A DNA stretch of 49,717 nucleotides from Pyrinomonadaceae bacterium (GCA_030838445.1 JAUZFQ010000042.1:1-49717), one strand, 5' to 3'. Positions 17,224-26,434 are shown, counted from the stretch's first letter. A program made the numbers and translations. Notes: a model not told the origin generated them from the letters alone.

Positions 17224-18288
17224 TTAAGTTTCGGCGCGCACGGCGTTGATGAAATCGGAGAGCAGGCCGTAGGCGGTGCTGCGTAAATCGGGGTGGTGCG
17301 CCGTCAAGGTCAGGCCGGGCAGAATGTCCAACTCGAAGTTGATGACGAGCGACGTGCCGCCAGCGGCGGCCAGAGGATCGTCCGACGCGATCTGCTCCGC
17401 GCCGACGCGCGCCACGACGCGCCCTTCCGCGTCGCGCTCCGCGCGGCTCACGAGTTTGTAAGGTCTGCCCGCCGCGCGCGCCGCGCGCACGTCTTCCGCG
17501 TCCAGCCCGCGAATTCCTTCACGCTCGATCTGGTCTAAACTGAGCGGCGCGTCCATCAACACGTTCACGAGCGCGCACGTCTTCACCGCCGCGTCCCAGC
17601 CGTCAACGTCGTAAGCCGGATCGGTCTCCGTGACGCCGAGCGCCTGCGCGCGTCGCACGCCGTCGGCGAACGTGCGCCCACGCTCCATCTCTTCGAGGAT
17701 GACGCCCGTCGTCGAGTTGAAGATGCCGCGGAAGGCGTGGAGACGCGCCGCGGGCAGGCACTCGCGGAAGAGCGAGAAGACGGGCATGTCGGCCACCGTC
17801 GCGTCGAAGAGGAAGTGTCGGCCGCGCGCGAGCGCGAGCGAGCGCAACTCTCGATAGGCGTGAACGATTGTCCCTTTGTTCGCCGTGACGACGTGCGCGC
17901 CCGACTCCAACGCGGCGCGCACGTGCTCGACGGCGGGCTGACCCGTCAGCGGTTCGAGCGACGTGATCTCGAACATAACGTCGCAACGCGCCGCCGCCAA
18001 CCACTCGCGCACGTTCGTCGGCGACGACTCGTTGCTCTTACTTTCCGACGACTCGCTGCTCTTACTTTGCGACGATGACGAGCCTGCGGCGAACTCGCCC
18101 GACAGAAGCGACTCGACGGCCAGCCCCTCGGCCGACGCGATCCAACCCGCGCGCCGCGTCGCCACGCCCGTGATGCGCCATTCGATGCCGTACTCCTCGC
18201 GCATCTCCGCGGACTTCTCGCCGAGCAGACGCACCAGCGCGTGCCCGACGTTGCCGAAACCTAAGAAGCACAGGTTGAAAGTTTTCAT
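17224..18288 (-). CDS. hom: Homoserine dehydrogenase
   Basis: This 354-residue enzyme reduces aspartate semialdehyde to homoserine for Thr/Met synthesis. The N-terminal NAD(P) fold has LGFGNVGHALVRLL. The catalytic domain has VVTANKG, FDATVADMPVF, GIFNSTTGVILEEMERG and the signature ALGVTETDPAYDVDGWDAAVK with the substrate-binding Glu/Asp and Lys. There is no C-terminal ACT domain, so Thr feedback through ACT is not expected. Residues 70-90 are an extraordinary Ser-rich insertion (SSSSQSKSSESSESKSNESS) encoded by a 24-bp tandem repeat. The gene ends an operon with the XPB helicase and DUF790 genes, an unusual companion set for an amino-acid enzyme. Confidence 0.95.
   Translation of the reverse strand: MKTFNLCFLGFGNVGHALVRLLGEKSAEMREEYGIEWRITGVATRRAGWIASAEGLAVESLLSGEFAAGSSSSQSKSSESSESKSNESSPTNVREWLAAARCDVMFEITSLEPLTGQPAVEHVRAALESGAHVVTANKGTIVHAYRELRSLALARGRHFLFDATVADMPVFSLFRECLPAARLHAFRGIFNSTTGVILEEMERGRTFADGVRRAQALGVTETDPAYDVDGWDAAVKTCALVNVLMDAPLSLDQIEREGIRGLDAEDVRAARAAGRPYKLVSRAERDAEGRVVARVGAEQIASDDPLAAAGGTSLVINFELDILPGLTLTAHHPDLRSTAYGLLSDFINAVRAET
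18022..18080 (-). repeat. 24-bp tandem repeat inside hom
   Basis: The unit CGACGACTCG(T/C)TGCTCTTACTTT begins at 18022 and 18046, with a partial third copy at 18070. It encodes an eight-residue Ser/Glu/Lys unit in the enzyme's Ser-rich insertion. Copy number could vary by replication slippage without breaking the reading frame. Confidence 0.8.
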
Positions 18289-18295
18289 GTGTGCC

Positions 18296-18352
18296 CGCCG
18301 TCAACCTTCCGAGATCAACTTATCGGTCGCCGTCAACCTTCCGAGATCAATT
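18296..18352. repeat. 32-bp-period tandem duplication at the DUF790 stop codon
   Basis: CGCCGTCAACCTTCCGAGAT begins at 18296 and again at 18328. The second copy holds the stop codon and last codons of the DUF790 gene; the first is the same sequence copied into the gap before hom. This looks like a simple slippage duplication. Confidence 0.75.
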
Positions 18353-19541
18353 TGTTAACTGCCAACTCGACCGTCGCCGGGTCGAGCGAACGCTTGAAGA
18401 TGATCGTGTGCGGCGGCTCAGTCACCAGAGGGTCGCGGCTGCCGCGCAGTTCCTCCCACGCGGCGAGCAGATAGTCTTGAAACTTGCCCGCCGCAAATTC
18501 CGCGAGACGTTCTTTCAGATGCGGCGGCGTCCAGAAGCCTAAAATTTCCAGATAGACCTGCCGCCCCGACGACGCGTGGCGCAGCACGAAGTCGGGGATG
18601 AACGCGCCCGCGCCGAGGTTGATGATCTCGCCGCTCACCTCCAGCGCCCACTCGCTCTCGAAACGCACCCACGCGGTCGCCAGTTTTTCCCTGACGGGAT
18701 TTTCGTAAGGCGTCACCGCGAGGTAGTGCGAGCGCAGCCCGTGGCGCTCGCTCTCCATCTCGAAGAAGGCCGTGCCGTGCGGCGGCCGCTGCGCGATCTC
18801 TGCGCGCATCCGCCAGCCCTTGCACAACAGCAGCGCGGGCAGAAAGACGGCCATCTGGATGCCGTACTTCTGCGAGCGGTGAAACATCGAGACGGGGCCG
18901 TCGAGTTCGATCTCGTAGCCTTCGGCCGGACTCCCTTTGATCGTGTGAATCAAACGATACGCTTTGATCGCGCCGAAGAGTTCGCGATAACTCTCGGCCG
19001 GTTGCGGCTCGACGCTGAGACGCATCCGCACGCAGCGATATAGCAACGCCTGCGCCTGCGCCACGTTGTAGAGTTCAAGCAGCGCCGACGCGTCCGTCTC
19101 TTCAAACTCGATGAGCCGCTGGTTCTTCGTCAGGTCGGCGTACAAGTTCGCGCGCACCAACTCCGGCGCGCAGCCGAGTTCCCCGCCAGCCGCTTCGATA
19201 ACTTGCGCGCGCGCCACTTCGTCCGTCACCGGATGCGCGCCGCGCGCCTTGAGGAAGACCGCGCGGCGCAAATCCGCGGGGACGATTTCGACGCCCGCCG
19301 CAAACTCCGCGCGATCCAAGAGCAACTTGATCAGGCCGCGCAGGATTTTGTAGTCCGTCCCCGTGCCGACGTAATCTTCGAGCGCGCCTTCGAGTTCGGC
19401 GCGCGTCAAGCCCTGATGCTCGCGGAAGAGTTCGATGAGGGCAGCGGCGGCCGCGAGCCAGCCGTCGTCTCCCGTCTCGATGTAGCGCGGGCGGATTTGC
19501 GTGCCGCGCTGCCAACTCATGGCGAGGTCTGAGGTCAACAT
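18333..19541 (-). CDS. DUF790 family nuclease-like protein (Bax1 homolog)
   Basis: The 402-residue product fits DUF790, whose archaeal member Bax1 is a nuclease partner of the XPB helicase. The N-terminus MLTSDLAMSWQRGTQIRPRY matches the family opening. A helical region follows, including LYADLTKNQRLIEFEETDAS, then a PD-(D/E)XK-like core with AFIPDFVLRH and QVYLEILGFWTPPHLKERL. This Asp plus Glu with the GFWTP motif is characteristic. The XPB-like helicase gene lies 35 bases upstream, so the proteins probably form a DNA unwinding/incision complex in repair. An internal ATG at codon 8 is a possible alternative start. No signal peptide. Confidence 0.85.
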   Translation of the reverse strand: MLTSDLAMSWQRGTQIRPRYIETGDDGWLAAAAALIELFREHQGLTRAELEGALEDYVGTGTDYKILRGLIKLLLDRAEFAAGVEIVPADLRRAVFLKARGAHPVTDEVARAQVIEAAGGELGCAPELVRANLYADLTKNQRLIEFEETDASALLELYNVAQAQALLYRCVRMRLSVEPQPAESYRELFGAIKAYRLIHTIKGSPAEGYEIELDGPVSMFHRSQKYGIQMAVFLPALLLCKGWRMRAEIAQRPPHGTAFFEMESERHGLRSHYLAVTPYENPVREKLATAWVRFESEWALEVSGEIINLGAGAFIPDFVLRHASSGRQVYLEILGFWTPPHLKERLAEFAAGKFQDYLLAAWEELRGSRDPLVTEPPHTIIFKRSLDPATVELAVNKLISEG

Positions 19542-19576
19542 AAATTACAGGTCGCCGCTTGATAAACTCCGGCTCT

Positions 19577-21013
19577 CTACAGATCGCTTCCTAACAAACT
19601 TCGGCTATCGCCGCGTCCCGCGCTACTGCGAAACTGCTCGCCGCTGCGTCGGCGACTGATGCCCTCTTCCGTCGTGTCGAGGGTGACGACTTCGTAGAGC
19701 GTTGCCTCCTTGTCGGGCTGCTTGCGAAGGATGCGGCCGAGGCGTTGGATGTGCTCGCGCGTCGAACCCGAACCGGAGAGGACGACGGCGACGGAGGCCG
19801 CAGGGATGTTCACGCCCTCGTTCAAGACCTTCGACGTGGCGAGCGCGAGCACGTCGCCCGCGTTGAAGGCGGCCAGCCATTCGCGCCGCTCCTTGATGTT
19901 CGTCTCGTGCGTGATGGCGGGGATGAGAAACTGTTCGGAGATGCGATAGACCATCTCGTTCTCGGCCGTGAAGATGAGCACGCGGTCGCGCCGGTGTCGC
20001 CGGAGCAACTCGGACAGGACGCGCAACTTCGCGTCCGTCCCTAATGCGATGCGCTTCGACTCGCGGTAGGCCATCATCGCGCGCCGCCCCTCGCTGCTCC
20101 GCGCGCTCGCGGCGATGAAGAGTTGCCAGCCGCGCATGCTGCTCAAGCGGATGTTCTTCTGTTGGAGAAAACTTTTGAAGACGGCGCGTTCCGCTTCATA
20201 GGCCGCGCGCTCCGCCGCGCTCATCTCGACATGCAGGCGCACGACGCTGTAGTCCGACAGATACTCGCCCGCGAGTTCGCGCGCCTCGCGGCGGTAGACG
20301 GTGGGGCCGATCAGTTCTTCGAGCATCTCGTCCGCGCCGTCGGCGCGTTCGGGCGTCGCGGTCAGGCCGAGGCGGAAAGGGGCGAGCGACATCTCTGCGG
20401 CGTAGCGGAACACGTCGCCGGGCAGGTGGTGACACTCGTCGAAGATAATGAGGCCGAAGTTGTTGCCGAGCCGTTCCATGAAGCGGAAGGCGGAAGCGTA
20501 GGTCGTCACCGTCAGCGCGCCGACTTCGAAGAAGCCGCCGCCGATCAGCCCGACCTCGGCCTGAAACGACGAGAGCAAGAGGTCGTACCACTGGTTCATC
20601 AAGTCAATCGTAGGCACGACGACGAGCGTCGAACGCTGCGTCTGCTCAATCGCCATCTGCGCGACGAGACTCTTCCCCGCGCCCGTCGGAAGTATCACGA
20701 CGCCGCACCGCTCGGCCTTGCGCCACGCACTGATTGCCTCCTGCTGGTAGGGGCGCGGCTCGACCGTGAACTTCGTCGGAAAGTCGAACTGGTGATAGGC
20801 GCGCGCCTCGTCCGCGAAGGCCACGCCCCCGCGCGTGAACGCTTTGACGGCGTGGCGATAAGAGAGCGCGGGCGCGCGCCAGCGCCGGACGCGCTCGTCC
20901 CAGCGGAAGGCCGCGGGCACGACGATACCATCGGCCGCGTCGCGCTCCACGCCGTCTAAGAGGAGCGTCCCCGCGTCGAAGCGCAGCACGATCTGTTTGG
21001 TGTCCGTGGTCAC
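19577..21013 (-). CDS. XPB-type DEAD/DEAH DNA helicase
   Basis: This SF2 helicase (about 478 residues) resembles archaeal/bacterial XPB. An N-terminal damage-recognition-like region (about 1-80) precedes the QEAISAW segment, Walker A LPTGAGKS, VVVPTIDLMNQWYDLL, Walker B IIFDECHHLPGD, motif III LGLTATPER, and the C-terminal RecA motifs VLIFTAENEM, LNEGVNIPAA and STREHIQRLGRILRK. DECHH with the following LPGD is XPB-like. I chose GTG at 21011-21013 (giving MTTDTKQIVLRF); a TTG five codons upstream would also be in frame. It heads an operon with DUF790 (Bax1-like) and hom and is divergent from rtcA. Confidence 0.88.
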   Translation of the reverse strand: MTTDTKQIVLRFDAGTLLLDGVERDAADGIVVPAAFRWDERVRRWRAPALSYRHAVKAFTRGGVAFADEARAYHQFDFPTKFTVEPRPYQQEAISAWRKAERCGVVILPTGAGKSLVAQMAIEQTQRSTLVVVPTIDLMNQWYDLLLSSFQAEVGLIGGGFFEVGALTVTTYASAFRFMERLGNNFGLIIFDECHHLPGDVFRYAAEMSLAPFRLGLTATPERADGADEMLEELIGPTVYRREARELAGEYLSDYSVVRLHVEMSAAERAAYEAERAVFKSFLQQKNIRLSSMRGWQLFIAASARSSEGRRAMMAYRESKRIALGTDAKLRVLSELLRRHRRDRVLIFTAENEMVYRISEQFLIPAITHETNIKERREWLAAFNAGDVLALATSKVLNEGVNIPAASVAVVLSGSGSTREHIQRLGRILRKQPDKEATLYEVVTLDTTEEGISRRRSGEQFRSSAGRGDSRSLLGSDL

Positions 21014-21067
21014 GCGTCCAGAGTACAACAGGCGGGCGCGCTCTGAGAAAAGCGCGCGCGCGTGCGC

Positions 21068-21073
21068 TACAAT
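21068..21073 (+). promoter_or_regulatory. -10 box of rtcA, near-leaderless
   Basis: TACAAT sits 9 bases before the rtcA ATG at 21083, placing the transcript start within a few bases of the start codon. No Shine-Dalgarno is present between them. The -35 region falls in GCGCGCTCTGAGAAAAGCG and is not well conserved. Confidence 0.45.
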
Positions 21074-21082
21074 CCGATTCGT

Positions 21083-22117
21083 ATGATCACGATTGACGGT
21101 TCACAAGGCGAGGGCGGCGGGCAGATCATCCGCACGTCGCTCGCGCTCTCGCTCATCACCGGAAAACCTTTCCGCATCTACAACGTCCGCGCGCGACGCG
21201 AGAAGCCGGGACTCGCGCGGCAACACCTCACCGCCGTCCGCGCCGCCGCGACCATCGGCGGCGCGCAGGTGGAAGGCGCGTCTGTAGGCGCGACGGCCTT
21301 CACGTTCCACCCCGGCCAAGTGACGCCCGGCGACTATGCGTTTCCCATCGGCACGGCCGGAAGCACGATGCTCGTGTTGCAGACGATCCTGCCGCCCCTG
21401 ATGATCGCCGACGCCCCTTCGACTCTCGCCTTCGAGGGCGGCACGCACAACGTCCACGCGCCGCCCTACGAGTTCATCGTCAAAACCTTCCTGCCGCTCA
21501 TCGGCCGCATGGGCGCGCGCGTCACGGCCGAACTCAACCGCTACGGCTTCTACCCGCCGGGCGGCGGACGCGTCAACGTGCGCGTCGAACCGGCCGCGGG
21601 CGGCGCGCTCGTGCCTCTCGCGCTGCTGACGCGCGCCGAGATACGCGCCCGACGCGCCCGCGCGCTCGTCGTCAAACTCCCGCCCACGGTGGGCGAGCGC
21701 GAGTTGGGCGTCGTCGCCGAAACGCTCGGCTGGGGCGCTTTGCGTGGCGACGAGTTGCGCGTCGAGACTTCCGAGAACGCCGTCAGTCCCGGCAACGTCC
21801 TGACGCTTGAGATCGAGAGCGAACACCTGACGGAAGTCTTCACCGGCATCGGCGAGCGCGGCGTGCGCGCCGAAACCGTAGCCGAACGCGCGGCCGAGGA
21901 AGCGCGCGCCTACCTCGCCACGGACGCGCCCGTCGGCGAACACCTCGCGGATCAACTGCTCATCCCGCTCGTGCTCGCGGGCGGCGGTTCATACACGACC
22001 GGCCAGCCCTCTCTGCACACCACGACCAACATCGAAATCATCAAGCTGTTTCTCGACGTTCGGATCACGACAAGGCCGACGGGCGACGGCGTATGGGAAA
22101 TTCAGATCAACGGGTAG
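21083..22117 (+). CDS. rtcA: RNA 3'-terminal phosphate cyclase
   Basis: This 344-residue enzyme converts RNA 3'-phosphate ends to 2',3'-cyclic phosphates using ATP. Visible motifs are DGSQGEGGGQIIRTSLALS at the N-terminus, the family signature RYGFYPPGGGRVNV, and GQPSLHTTTNIEIIK near the C-terminus with the adenylated histidine. I start at ATG 21083 (MITIDGSQGEGGG), which matches the family; an upstream in-frame GTG at 21062 would add seven residues overlapping the promoter. No rtcB ligase or rtcR regulator is next to it, unlike the E. coli operon. It is divergent from the XPB operon. Confidence 0.96.
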   Translation: MITIDGSQGEGGGQIIRTSLALSLITGKPFRIYNVRARREKPGLARQHLTAVRAAATIGGAQVEGASVGATAFTFHPGQVTPGDYAFPIGTAGSTMLVLQTILPPLMIADAPSTLAFEGGTHNVHAPPYEFIVKTFLPLIGRMGARVTAELNRYGFYPPGGGRVNVRVEPAAGGALVPLALLTRAEIRARRARALVVKLPPTVGERELGVVAETLGWGALRGDELRVETSENAVSPGNVLTLEIESEHLTEVFTGIGERGVRAETVAERAAEEARAYLATDAPVGEHLADQLLIPLVLAGGGSYTTGQPSLHTTTNIEIIKLFLDVRITTRPTGDGVWEIQING

Positions 22118-22163
22118 AGGGAATGAGGAAAGGTTAAAGGGTAAGGGGCGAAGAGAAAAGGGT

Positions 22164-22249
22164 AAAGGTGAAGGGGTAAGGGGAAAAGGTGAAGGCAAAT
22201 GCGGTGCGCCGCGAGTTGCTTTACCCTTTCCCCTTACCCCTTCACCTTT
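22164..22249. repeat. 27-bp inverted repeat, 'GGGGTAAGGGGAAAAGG' family
   Basis: The left arm 22164-22190 (AAAGGTGAAGGGGTAAGG...) pairs with 22223-22249 at 26 of 27 positions, around a 32-base loop holding its own small GCGG/CCGC stem. The preceding bases 22120-22163 repeat the same purine words. It lies between convergent rtcA and the ABC permease, where it could stop transcription from both sides. Confidence 0.8.
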
Positions 22250-22262
22250 GTTTCCCGTCTTC

Positions 22263-23135
22263 TTAGTCTCCGACGTAGCTGATCTCCATCCGGCGCGTGT
22301 GGTAGCCGGCGAGGGCGAGGACGATGAGTGTGAAGATGAGTAGGCTTGGGACGGAAATCCACGCGGGCGTCGGTTGTGCCATCACCGCGAACGGCCCTTC
22401 GCTCATCGGCACGGGCATCAGCGAGACGAGGTAATGGATGACGCTGGCTTTCTTGAGCAGCGGCGGCAGCAGGAAGTTGATCCACTCCCACCCGTAGATG
22501 AGCAGCGCGGGGATGATCGGGTTGCGGAAGAAGAGGCCGACGATCAGGAAGATCGCGCCGTAGCCGATGCAGGCCAGCGTGGTGATGCCGAGATAGATGA
22601 GCGCCTGCTTGCCGCCCGCGCCCTCGAAAAAGTAGCGCGAGCTTTCCGAGGAGAAGCGCGGGAAGTAGAGCATGAAGAGCGAGGCCAGCGTCGTCAGGCC
22701 GAAGAGCACGATGGACGTGACCAGCCCCGACAGGTATTTGCCGACGACCAAGACCTCGCGGCGGATCGGCGACAGGAAGTAGTAGTGCAAACTCCGGTCA
22801 ACCACCTCGCCGCGAAACAGATTCATGAAGACCCACGCGCAGCCGAAGAAGACCACCGCGCGCAGGATGAGCGTGTTGTAGATGAGCGAGAAGACGAGGC
22901 TCAGCCCGTTGATGTTTTGAAACTCGTCGTCGTCCGGCGGGAGGATCGCGAGCACGAACAGCAGGAAGATCGGCAGCGCCGCGAGCAGGTAGAGCAAGAG
23001 CGCGCGGCGGCTCAGGAAATTTTTCCGCAACTCTTGGCTCAGGATGGAGAGCGTCTGCTGCACCCACAAGCCCCACGGCATTTCGCGCGCGCCCTTCTGC
23101 GAAGTCGTCGCCGAATCAATAGTCGAACTCATCAT
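22263..23135 (-). CDS. ABC-2 type transporter permease
   Basis: This 290-residue membrane protein has about six helices, beginning with [19 protein letters not shown], then [58 protein letters not shown] and a final [13 protein letters not shown]. The [20 protein letters not shown] segment is typical of the cytoplasmic loop of ABC-2 permeases. Its ATG overlaps the stop of the preceding ATPase by four bases, so the two should form one transporter. The substrate is unknown. It is the last gene of a four-gene operon. Confidence 0.92.
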   Translation of the reverse strand: MMSSTIDSATTSQKGAREMPWGLWVQQTLSILSQELRKNFLSRRALLLYLLAALPIFLLFVLAILPPDDDEFQNINGLSLVFSLIYNTLILRAVVFFGCAWVFMNLFRGEVVDRSLHYYFLSPIRREVLVVGKYLSGLVTSIVLFGLTTLASLFMLYFPRFSSESSRYFFEGAGGKQALIYLGITTLACIGYGAIFLIVGLFFRNPIIPALLIYGWEWINFLLPPLLKKASVIHYLVSLMPVPMSEGPFAVMAQPTPAWISVPSLLIFTLIVLALAGYHTRRMEISYVGD

Positions 23136-24148
23136 CGCCCTCCGTCCGAACTGATCAAGTACTGGTAGACCGCGTTGAGGTCGTCGTCCGCGGGCGCGAC
23201 CGACTCGACGCGGATGTCGCCGTCTAAGACGACGCGGTTCAGGAGCAGGTAAAAATCGTCAGGCCGCCGCGTCTTCACGAACAACCCCTGCCGGTCGTCG
23301 TGCAGGCGCGCCTCGACCACCGCGCCGCTGTCCTGCTCGAAGACGCGCGCGGCGAGCGCCTGCGGGCGGTCGCATCGGATCAAAATCTGCATCGGTTGCT
23401 CGACGATCTCGTCGCGCACGCCGTGGACGTTGCCCTCGGCCACGACGTAGCCGTTGTTCAAGAGCACCACGCTGTCCGACATCATATCCACTTCGTGCAG
23501 GATGTGGCTGGAGATGATCAGGTAGAGACCTTCGGCGGCGAGTTGGCGGAAGAGGCGTATGATCTCGGCGCGCGCCATCGGGTCGAGGCCGTTCAAAGGC
23601 TCGTCGAGGATGAGCACGGCCGGGTTGTGCGCGATGGACTGCGCGAGGCGGATGCGCTGCCGCATGCCCTTGCTGTAGCCCGCCACCTTGCGATCCGCCG
23701 CTTCGAGCATCGAGACGCGCTCCAAAGCCTGATGCGTCAGATTCTCGACGGCACGCCCCGTCGCCCCGTGCGTGCGCAGGTAGAACTCGATGAACTCCCG
23801 GCCGGTCGCGCCGCGCGGGAACGAGTCGAACTGCGCGCAGTAGCCGACCTTGCGAAACAGTTCCTGCGGGTCGTTCGGCGAAGTGCCGAGCACGCTGATG
23901 CGCCCGCGCGTCGGCTTCAAGAGTCCGGTCATCAAGTTCATCAAAGTAGTCTTGCCCGAACCGTTCGGCCCGACGAGACTCGTGATGCCCGGCGCGATGG
24001 AGAGGTTGACGCGGTTGACGCCGAGTATCTCGCCGTAGAACTTTGACACGTCCTCGAAGACGATCATCTTCTCTTCCGCGCGCACCGCCGTCGTCGTGCT
24101 CGCCGCTGTCGTCGTCGCTGTTGTGGTCACTGTTGCCGCCGTCGTCAT
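23132..24148 (-). CDS. ABC transporter ATP-binding protein
   Basis: The 338-residue ATPase has Walker [16 protein letters not shown]-loop [12 protein letters not shown], signature [16 protein letters not shown], Walker [15 protein letters not shown] and the switch histidine in [13 protein letters not shown]. The C-terminal 100 residues form an accessory domain. The first 27 residues are a Thr/Ala low-complexity run ([20 protein letters not shown]); a start at the later Met ([12 protein letters not shown]) would remove it. The ATG at 24146-24148 overlaps the upstream permease stop in an ATGA arrangement, which supports the long form. It pairs with the permease at 22263. Confidence 0.94.
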   Translation of the reverse strand: MTTAATVTTTATTTAASTTTAVRAEEKMIVFEDVSKFYGEILGVNRVNLSIAPGITSLVGPNGSGKTTLMNLMTGLLKPTRGRISVLGTSPNDPQELFRKVGYCAQFDSFPRGATGREFIEFYLRTHGATGRAVENLTHQALERVSMLEAADRKVAGYSKGMRQRIRLAQSIAHNPAVLILDEPLNGLDPMARAEIIRLFRQLAAEGLYLIISSHILHEVDMMSDSVVLLNNGYVVAEGNVHGVRDEIVEQPMQILIRCDRPQALAARVFEQDSGAVVEARLHDDRQGLFVKTRRPDDFYLLLNRVVLDGDIRVESVAPADDDLNAVYQYLISSDGGR

Positions 24149-25059
24149 TTCACCACCTCGTAAGCGCGCACCTTGCGCATCAGGAGCAACACGCACAACC
24201 CGCAGATGATCGCGAGCGCGAGCCACGACGCCCAGAGCGGCGGTTCGAGCATCGTGATCTCGATGATGCGCCCGTTCCGCATCCCTTCGATCTGGCCGGT
24301 CTGTCGCTGGAACAGGCCGAAGAGTCCGCGCCATAGCGAGTTCATGATCGCGCCGAGACTGATCAGGTGGCCGAGCCGCGTGCGAAACAGCGCGTTGACG
24401 ATCTCGCCGAAGGCCGACGGGATGAAGAAGATGGCGAGCAGCGCGCCCGACGCCACCACGCGCCATTTCAGCCACGCCGACACCGCCAGCGACAACACCG
24501 CCAGCACCACGATCCACACTAGACTGGCGAGGAAGATCGCGCCCGCCAGCCGCAAGTTCTGTCCCAGCCAGCCCGCGCCTTCGAGGTAAGCCTGCAAGAG
24601 AAAGAGCAGGAGGCCGGGAATCCACGTGATGAGCGAGACGAGAATCAAGATCACGCTCATCTTGCCGACGACGTACTCCTTGCGCGTGAAGGGGCGCGAG
24701 AGGTAGAGCGGCAGAGCGTTGTTGGCGAGGTCGCGCGAGACGAGCGGCGGCCCGATGAGCACCGTCAGGAAGAATCCGAGCGAGCACTGCGAGGTGACGA
24801 ACGCGTGGAAGAAAGAGGCGTTGATCGGCACGAGTTCGCGCAGGTCGAGTTTCATCAGCGCGATGGCGTTGACGTTGTGGTGCAGGTAGATCAGGATCGC
24901 CGCGACGAGCGGGTAGAGGAAGCAGAGCGCGAAGAACGCGATGAAAAACTTGGAGCGAAACACGTCGCGGAAGGCGTGGCGCGGGAGTATCAGAAAGCGC
25001 GACCACTCCGGCGTCAGACTGCCCGTGTAGGGCTTGTAGCCGTGCTCATAAACTGCCAT
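24145..25059 (-). CDS. ABC transporter permease
   Basis: The 304-residue protein begins [20 protein letters not shown]. The open frame runs upstream, but there it shadows the ATPase gene, and GGGAGGTAACGGCA precedes this ATG. About six helices follow (for example [73 protein letters not shown] and [16 protein letters not shown]). [20 protein letters not shown] is the ABC-2 cytoplasmic-loop pattern. It overlaps the preceding ATPase by 14-15 bases and the following ATPase by four. Substrate unknown. Confidence 0.9.
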   Translation of the reverse strand: MAVYEHGYKPYTGSLTPEWSRFLILPRHAFRDVFRSKFFIAFFALCFLYPLVAAILIYLHHNVNAIALMKLDLRELVPINASFFHAFVTSQCSLGFFLTVLIGPPLVSRDLANNALPLYLSRPFTRKEYVVGKMSVILILVSLITWIPGLLLFLLQAYLEGAGWLGQNLRLAGAIFLASLVWIVVLAVLSLAVSAWLKWRVVASGALLAIFFIPSAFGEIVNALFRTRLGHLISLGAIMNSLWRGLFGLFQRQTGQIEGMRNGRIIEITMLEPPLWASWLALAIICGLCVLLLMRKVRAYEVVK

Positions 25060-26035
25060 TGCCGTTACCTCCCGTCGCCGCCGCCGGCGGCGTCGCCGCA
25101 GTCGCCTCGCCCATTGTGTCGCCGCCCTCCATCGCCTTGAGGAAGATGTCTTCGAGCGAGTCGCGCTTGTAGTTGAGGCGACGAATCTGCACCTCGCGCT
25201 CGGCGGCGATCTTGTAGAGGTCGCGTATCTCGACGCCTTCGGGCAAGACCAACTTGAGCCGCCGCTCGTTGGTGAACGCATACTCGCAGCCGAGCCGCCC
25301 GACCGCCTCCCCGAAGGCGCGATTGTCGCCGCGCATCTCTATCTCGATGAACTTGCGGTTGGCCTTGCGTTCCTCTTCCAGATTGCAGTTGGCGGCGATG
25401 CGCCCGTCCTTGAGGACGAGTATCTCGTCGCAACACTCTTCCACGTCGCGCAGCAAGTGAGACGAGAGCATGATGCGCGCTTCGCCGCTGTCGCGTATCT
25501 CGCGGATGAGCCGGATCATACGCAGGCGCGTGGGCGGGTCTAGTCCGTTCGTCGGTTCATCGAGGATGATGAGCTTCGGCCCGTGGACGATGGCCTGCGC
25601 GAGTTTCGCGAGTTGCTTCATGCCGAGCGAGTAGGTGTCGAGCGTGCGGTAGCGCGCCTCGCCGAGTCCGACGTAGAAGAGCGACTCGTGCGCGCGTTCG
25701 AGCGCGGCGTCGGGCGGCATGCCGGAGAGTTCGGCCATCAGGCGCACGAAGTGGACGCAGGTCATCTTGGCGATGAACGAATCGCGCTCCGGCATGTAGC
25801 CGACGAGCGAGCGGATGTGCTTGGCCTCGGCCGTGATGTCCTGGCCGAAGATGCGCGCCGTGCCGTGGGTCGCCGGGTGGAAGCCGAGCAGCGTGTGGAT
25901 GAGCGTGGTTTTGCCCGCGCCGTTCGGGCCGAGCAGTCCGATGGCGCGGCCGTTCAAAGTGCCGCGCAGGTCTTGGAGGATGTGGCGCTTGCCGAAGGCC
26001 ACGCCCAGACCGTCGAGTTCGATGACTGGATTCAT
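25046..26035 (-). CDS. ABC transporter ATP-binding protein
   Basis: The 329-residue ATPase has Walker [16 protein letters not shown]-loop-region [12 protein letters not shown], signature-region [15 protein letters not shown], Walker [15 protein letters not shown] and switch [12 protein letters not shown]. The signature is a variant (SLGMKQ rather than SGGQ), as in many ABC-2 export ATPases. A Gly/Ala/Asn-rich tail ([15 protein letters not shown]) ends the protein. The start at 26033-26035 gives [20 protein letters not shown]. It leads the four-gene operon; the second ATPase/permease pair follows with no gaps, so a heteromeric four-part exporter is possible. Confidence 0.93.
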   Translation of the reverse strand: MNPVIELDGLGVAFGKRHILQDLRGTLNGRAIGLLGPNGAGKTTLIHTLLGFHPATHGTARIFGQDITAEAKHIRSLVGYMPERDSFIAKMTCVHFVRLMAELSGMPPDAALERAHESLFYVGLGEARYRTLDTYSLGMKQLAKLAQAIVHGPKLIILDEPTNGLDPPTRLRMIRLIREIRDSGEARIMLSSHLLRDVEECCDEILVLKDGRIAANCNLEEERKANRKFIEIEMRGDNRAFGEAVGRLGCEYAFTNERRLKLVLPEGVEIRDLYKIAAEREVQIRRLNYKRDSLEDIFLKAMEGGDTMGEATAATPPAAATGGNGNGSL

Positions 26036-26113
26036 AATGTGTGGAAGCCCCGGTCGGCTCCGGTTCGAGATCAAGTTGAGAAGCGCGCGAACCGACCCTG
26101 AAGAGTAGGTCGC

Positions 26114-26119
26114 TTTATA
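26114..26119 (-). promoter_or_regulatory. Candidate -10 box of the ABC operon
   Basis: TATAAA on the minus strand is framed by the short inverted repeat GTCG/CGAC (GGTCGCTTTATACGAC on the plus strand). It lies about 80 bases upstream of the first ATPase start. The -35 region is not clearly conserved. Confidence 0.35.
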
Positions 26120-26292
26120 CGACATTCGCCCGCCGACTTCAAACTAATTCCGAGACCGCGACGGGCGCGTGCGACGGCTGATGTTCCGTTGAAGGATAAC
26201 GCTCCGGTGTGAGTTAAAGTTCAGTGCGTGAGAAAGGTTTCGGAGATAAAAACCGAGACGTCGGAATGAAGCGAGGTCGAAGAAAAAGACGC

Positions 26293-26434
26293 ACCACAGA
26301 GACGCCGGGAGCACCGAGAGGGCACGGAGAAAAACCATTCCGAACCTCAAATTCGAGATCGTATCGAATCTCAAGTTTGAAATCGTAAAGGCTTTCCTCT
26401 GTGCCCGCTTCTGTGTCCGCTGCGTCTCTGTGGT
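26293..26434. repeat. Long imperfect inverted repeat, 'CCACAGAGACGC' family
   Basis: ACCACAGAGACGC (26293-26305) is matched by GCGTCTCTGTGGT (26422-26434). Further inside, GGGCACGGAGAAA matches TTTCCTCTGTGCCC with small bulges, and the centre has ATTCGAGAT/ATCGAAT pairing. It lies 3' of the ankyrin lipoprotein gene and 5' of the ABC operon. The whole gap 26036-26498 has no credible gene. Confidence 0.7.

Noticed and set aside
18022-18352. Possible CRISPR-like direct repeats
   Set aside because: Only two to three short copies with no spacer structure; one set is coding and the other is a simple tandem duplication.
21014-21028. TTG start for the XPB helicase
   Set aside because: It would add five residues without a ribosome-binding site. 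The GTG at 21011-21013 is preferred, although the difference is minor.
26144-26374. 76-residue minus-strand frame
   Set aside because: It covers half of an intergenic inverted repeat and lacks a ribosome-binding site. The apparent membrane-like stretch comes from the pyrimidine-rich repeat arm.
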